Below, piece by piece: positions 4,938 to 5,317 of a stretch of DNA of 5,317 bases. The translations under genes and the position numbers were made by a program. The notes beneath the pieces were generated by a model, which was not told the origin of the DNA, made no database searches, and worked only from the letters and a program-made list of their open reading frames with translations. Source of the DNA: Spirochaetales bacterium (GTDB lineage: Bacteria > Spirochaetota > Spirochaetia > DSM-27196 > SLAA01); NCBI GenBank assembly GCA_007126415.1, contig SLBH01000081.1:1-5317 (forward strand), given 5' to 3'. Within the stretch, counting starts at the first letter, position 1; each line of letters begins with the position of its first letter.

Positions 4938-5317
4938 TTACTCCGCCACGGTGGGTTCCAGCTCTGCGAAGAACCTATAGCAATTGCGAGCCTCTGAATA
5001 CCACTGGGTCTCATCAGGCACGTGATGATTCCGTTTGGCTGCGTACATCGCCTGGTCGGCCTTCGCGATCAGGCCGTCCAGGTTCTCGTCGTCTTCAGGG
5101 AAACGACTGATGCCGATACTCACCTCCACGGTGGCACGCTGCCCATGTTTGATCTCGATCGGCGCGGTAATCGCCTCGATGACCTTCTGTGTTACCGTCA
5201 CGACACCGCGATCATCTTCAACCTCGGATAGGAGCAGGACGAATTCGTCGCCGCCGATGCGGGCGATTGTATCGCTCTCGCGCACAATTGAGGTCATTCG
5301 ACGAGCAACTTCCGCCA
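4938..5317 (-). CDS. GGDEF-domain diguanylate cyclase, C-terminal part (5' end outside window)
   Basis: The visible 125 residues are the C-terminal two-thirds of a GGDEF domain, which joins two GTP into cyclic di-GMP. The frame is open to the window edge. The codons before the internal ATG at 5295-5297 read AEVARR, which fits the family (VA-x-R(L/M)-x(3)-VR-x(2)-D), so that ATG is not the start. The catalytic RIGGDEF is intact (GGDEF is the complement of 5241-5255). The inhibitory I-site RxxD is present as RESD, exactly five residues before GGDEF, implying product feedback inhibition. Later landmarks are VSIGISRFPEDDENLDGLIAKADQAMYAAKRN. The protein ends in TAA about 30 residues past the domain, so no EAL domain follows. 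Any sensor lies outside the window. The enzyme looks active, as far as can be seen. Confidence 0.95.
   Translation of the reverse strand, partial: AEVARRMTSIVRESDTIARIGGDEFVLLLSEVEDDRGVVTVTQKVIEAITAPIEIKHGQRATVEVSIGISRFPEDDENLDGLIAKADQAMYAAKRNHHVPDETQWYSEARNCYRFFAELEPTVAE

Noticed and set aside
1..5317. CRISPR arrays, insertion sequences, rRNA, toxin-antitoxin pairs
   Set aside because: I looked for regularly spaced repeats, transposase motifs and paired small genes and saw none.

Overview
The window looks like chromosomal DNA of a Gram-negative-type bacterium. It carries a lipoprotein with a clear lipobox, a tRNA without an encoded CCA, and metabolic genes at roughly 60-68% GC in the lines I sampled. 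The lipoprotein N-terminus (LAGCDNPTS) and its extreme acidity resemble what I know from free-living, saline-habitat spirochaetes. That taxonomic guess rests on little and is tentative.

Layout. (1) 1-195: a tRNA-Leu(CAG) with its own promoter and a Rho-independent terminator. (2) 196-801: about 600 bases with no intact gene but with signs of a decayed integrative element. There is an 11-base tandem repeat just beyond the tRNA terminator, a perfect 16-base palindrome, and on the minus strand a truncated BRO-N (phage antirepressor-type) fragment. (3) 802-1548: a very acidic lipoprotein of unknown function in clearly lower-GC DNA, closed by a 14-bp hairpin. (4) 1549-1869: intergenic, with a second dyad, a short GNRA hairpin with a T-run, and a TATAAT close to the next start. 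(5) 1870-3372: a CrtI/RetSat-like FAD-dependent oxidoreductase. (6) 3440-4411: a DMT/EamA transporter. (7) 4419-4808 minus: a DUF1622-type small membrane protein, convergent with the transporter. (8) 4938-5317 minus: the C-terminal part of a GGDEF diguanylate cyclase running off the right edge.

How they work together. The oxidoreductase and transporter are co-directional, 67 bp apart, and may be co-transcribed, but nothing in the sequence ties them to one pathway. The two minus-strand genes are separate in theme (membrane protein; c-di-GMP signalling). The most informative story is at the left: a tRNA-Leu that probably served as an integration site, with phage-gene debris and a compositionally distinct lipoprotein gene beside it. 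I see no complete undescribed system here. The best candidates for something new are the acidic lipoprotein and the tRNA-linked scar.
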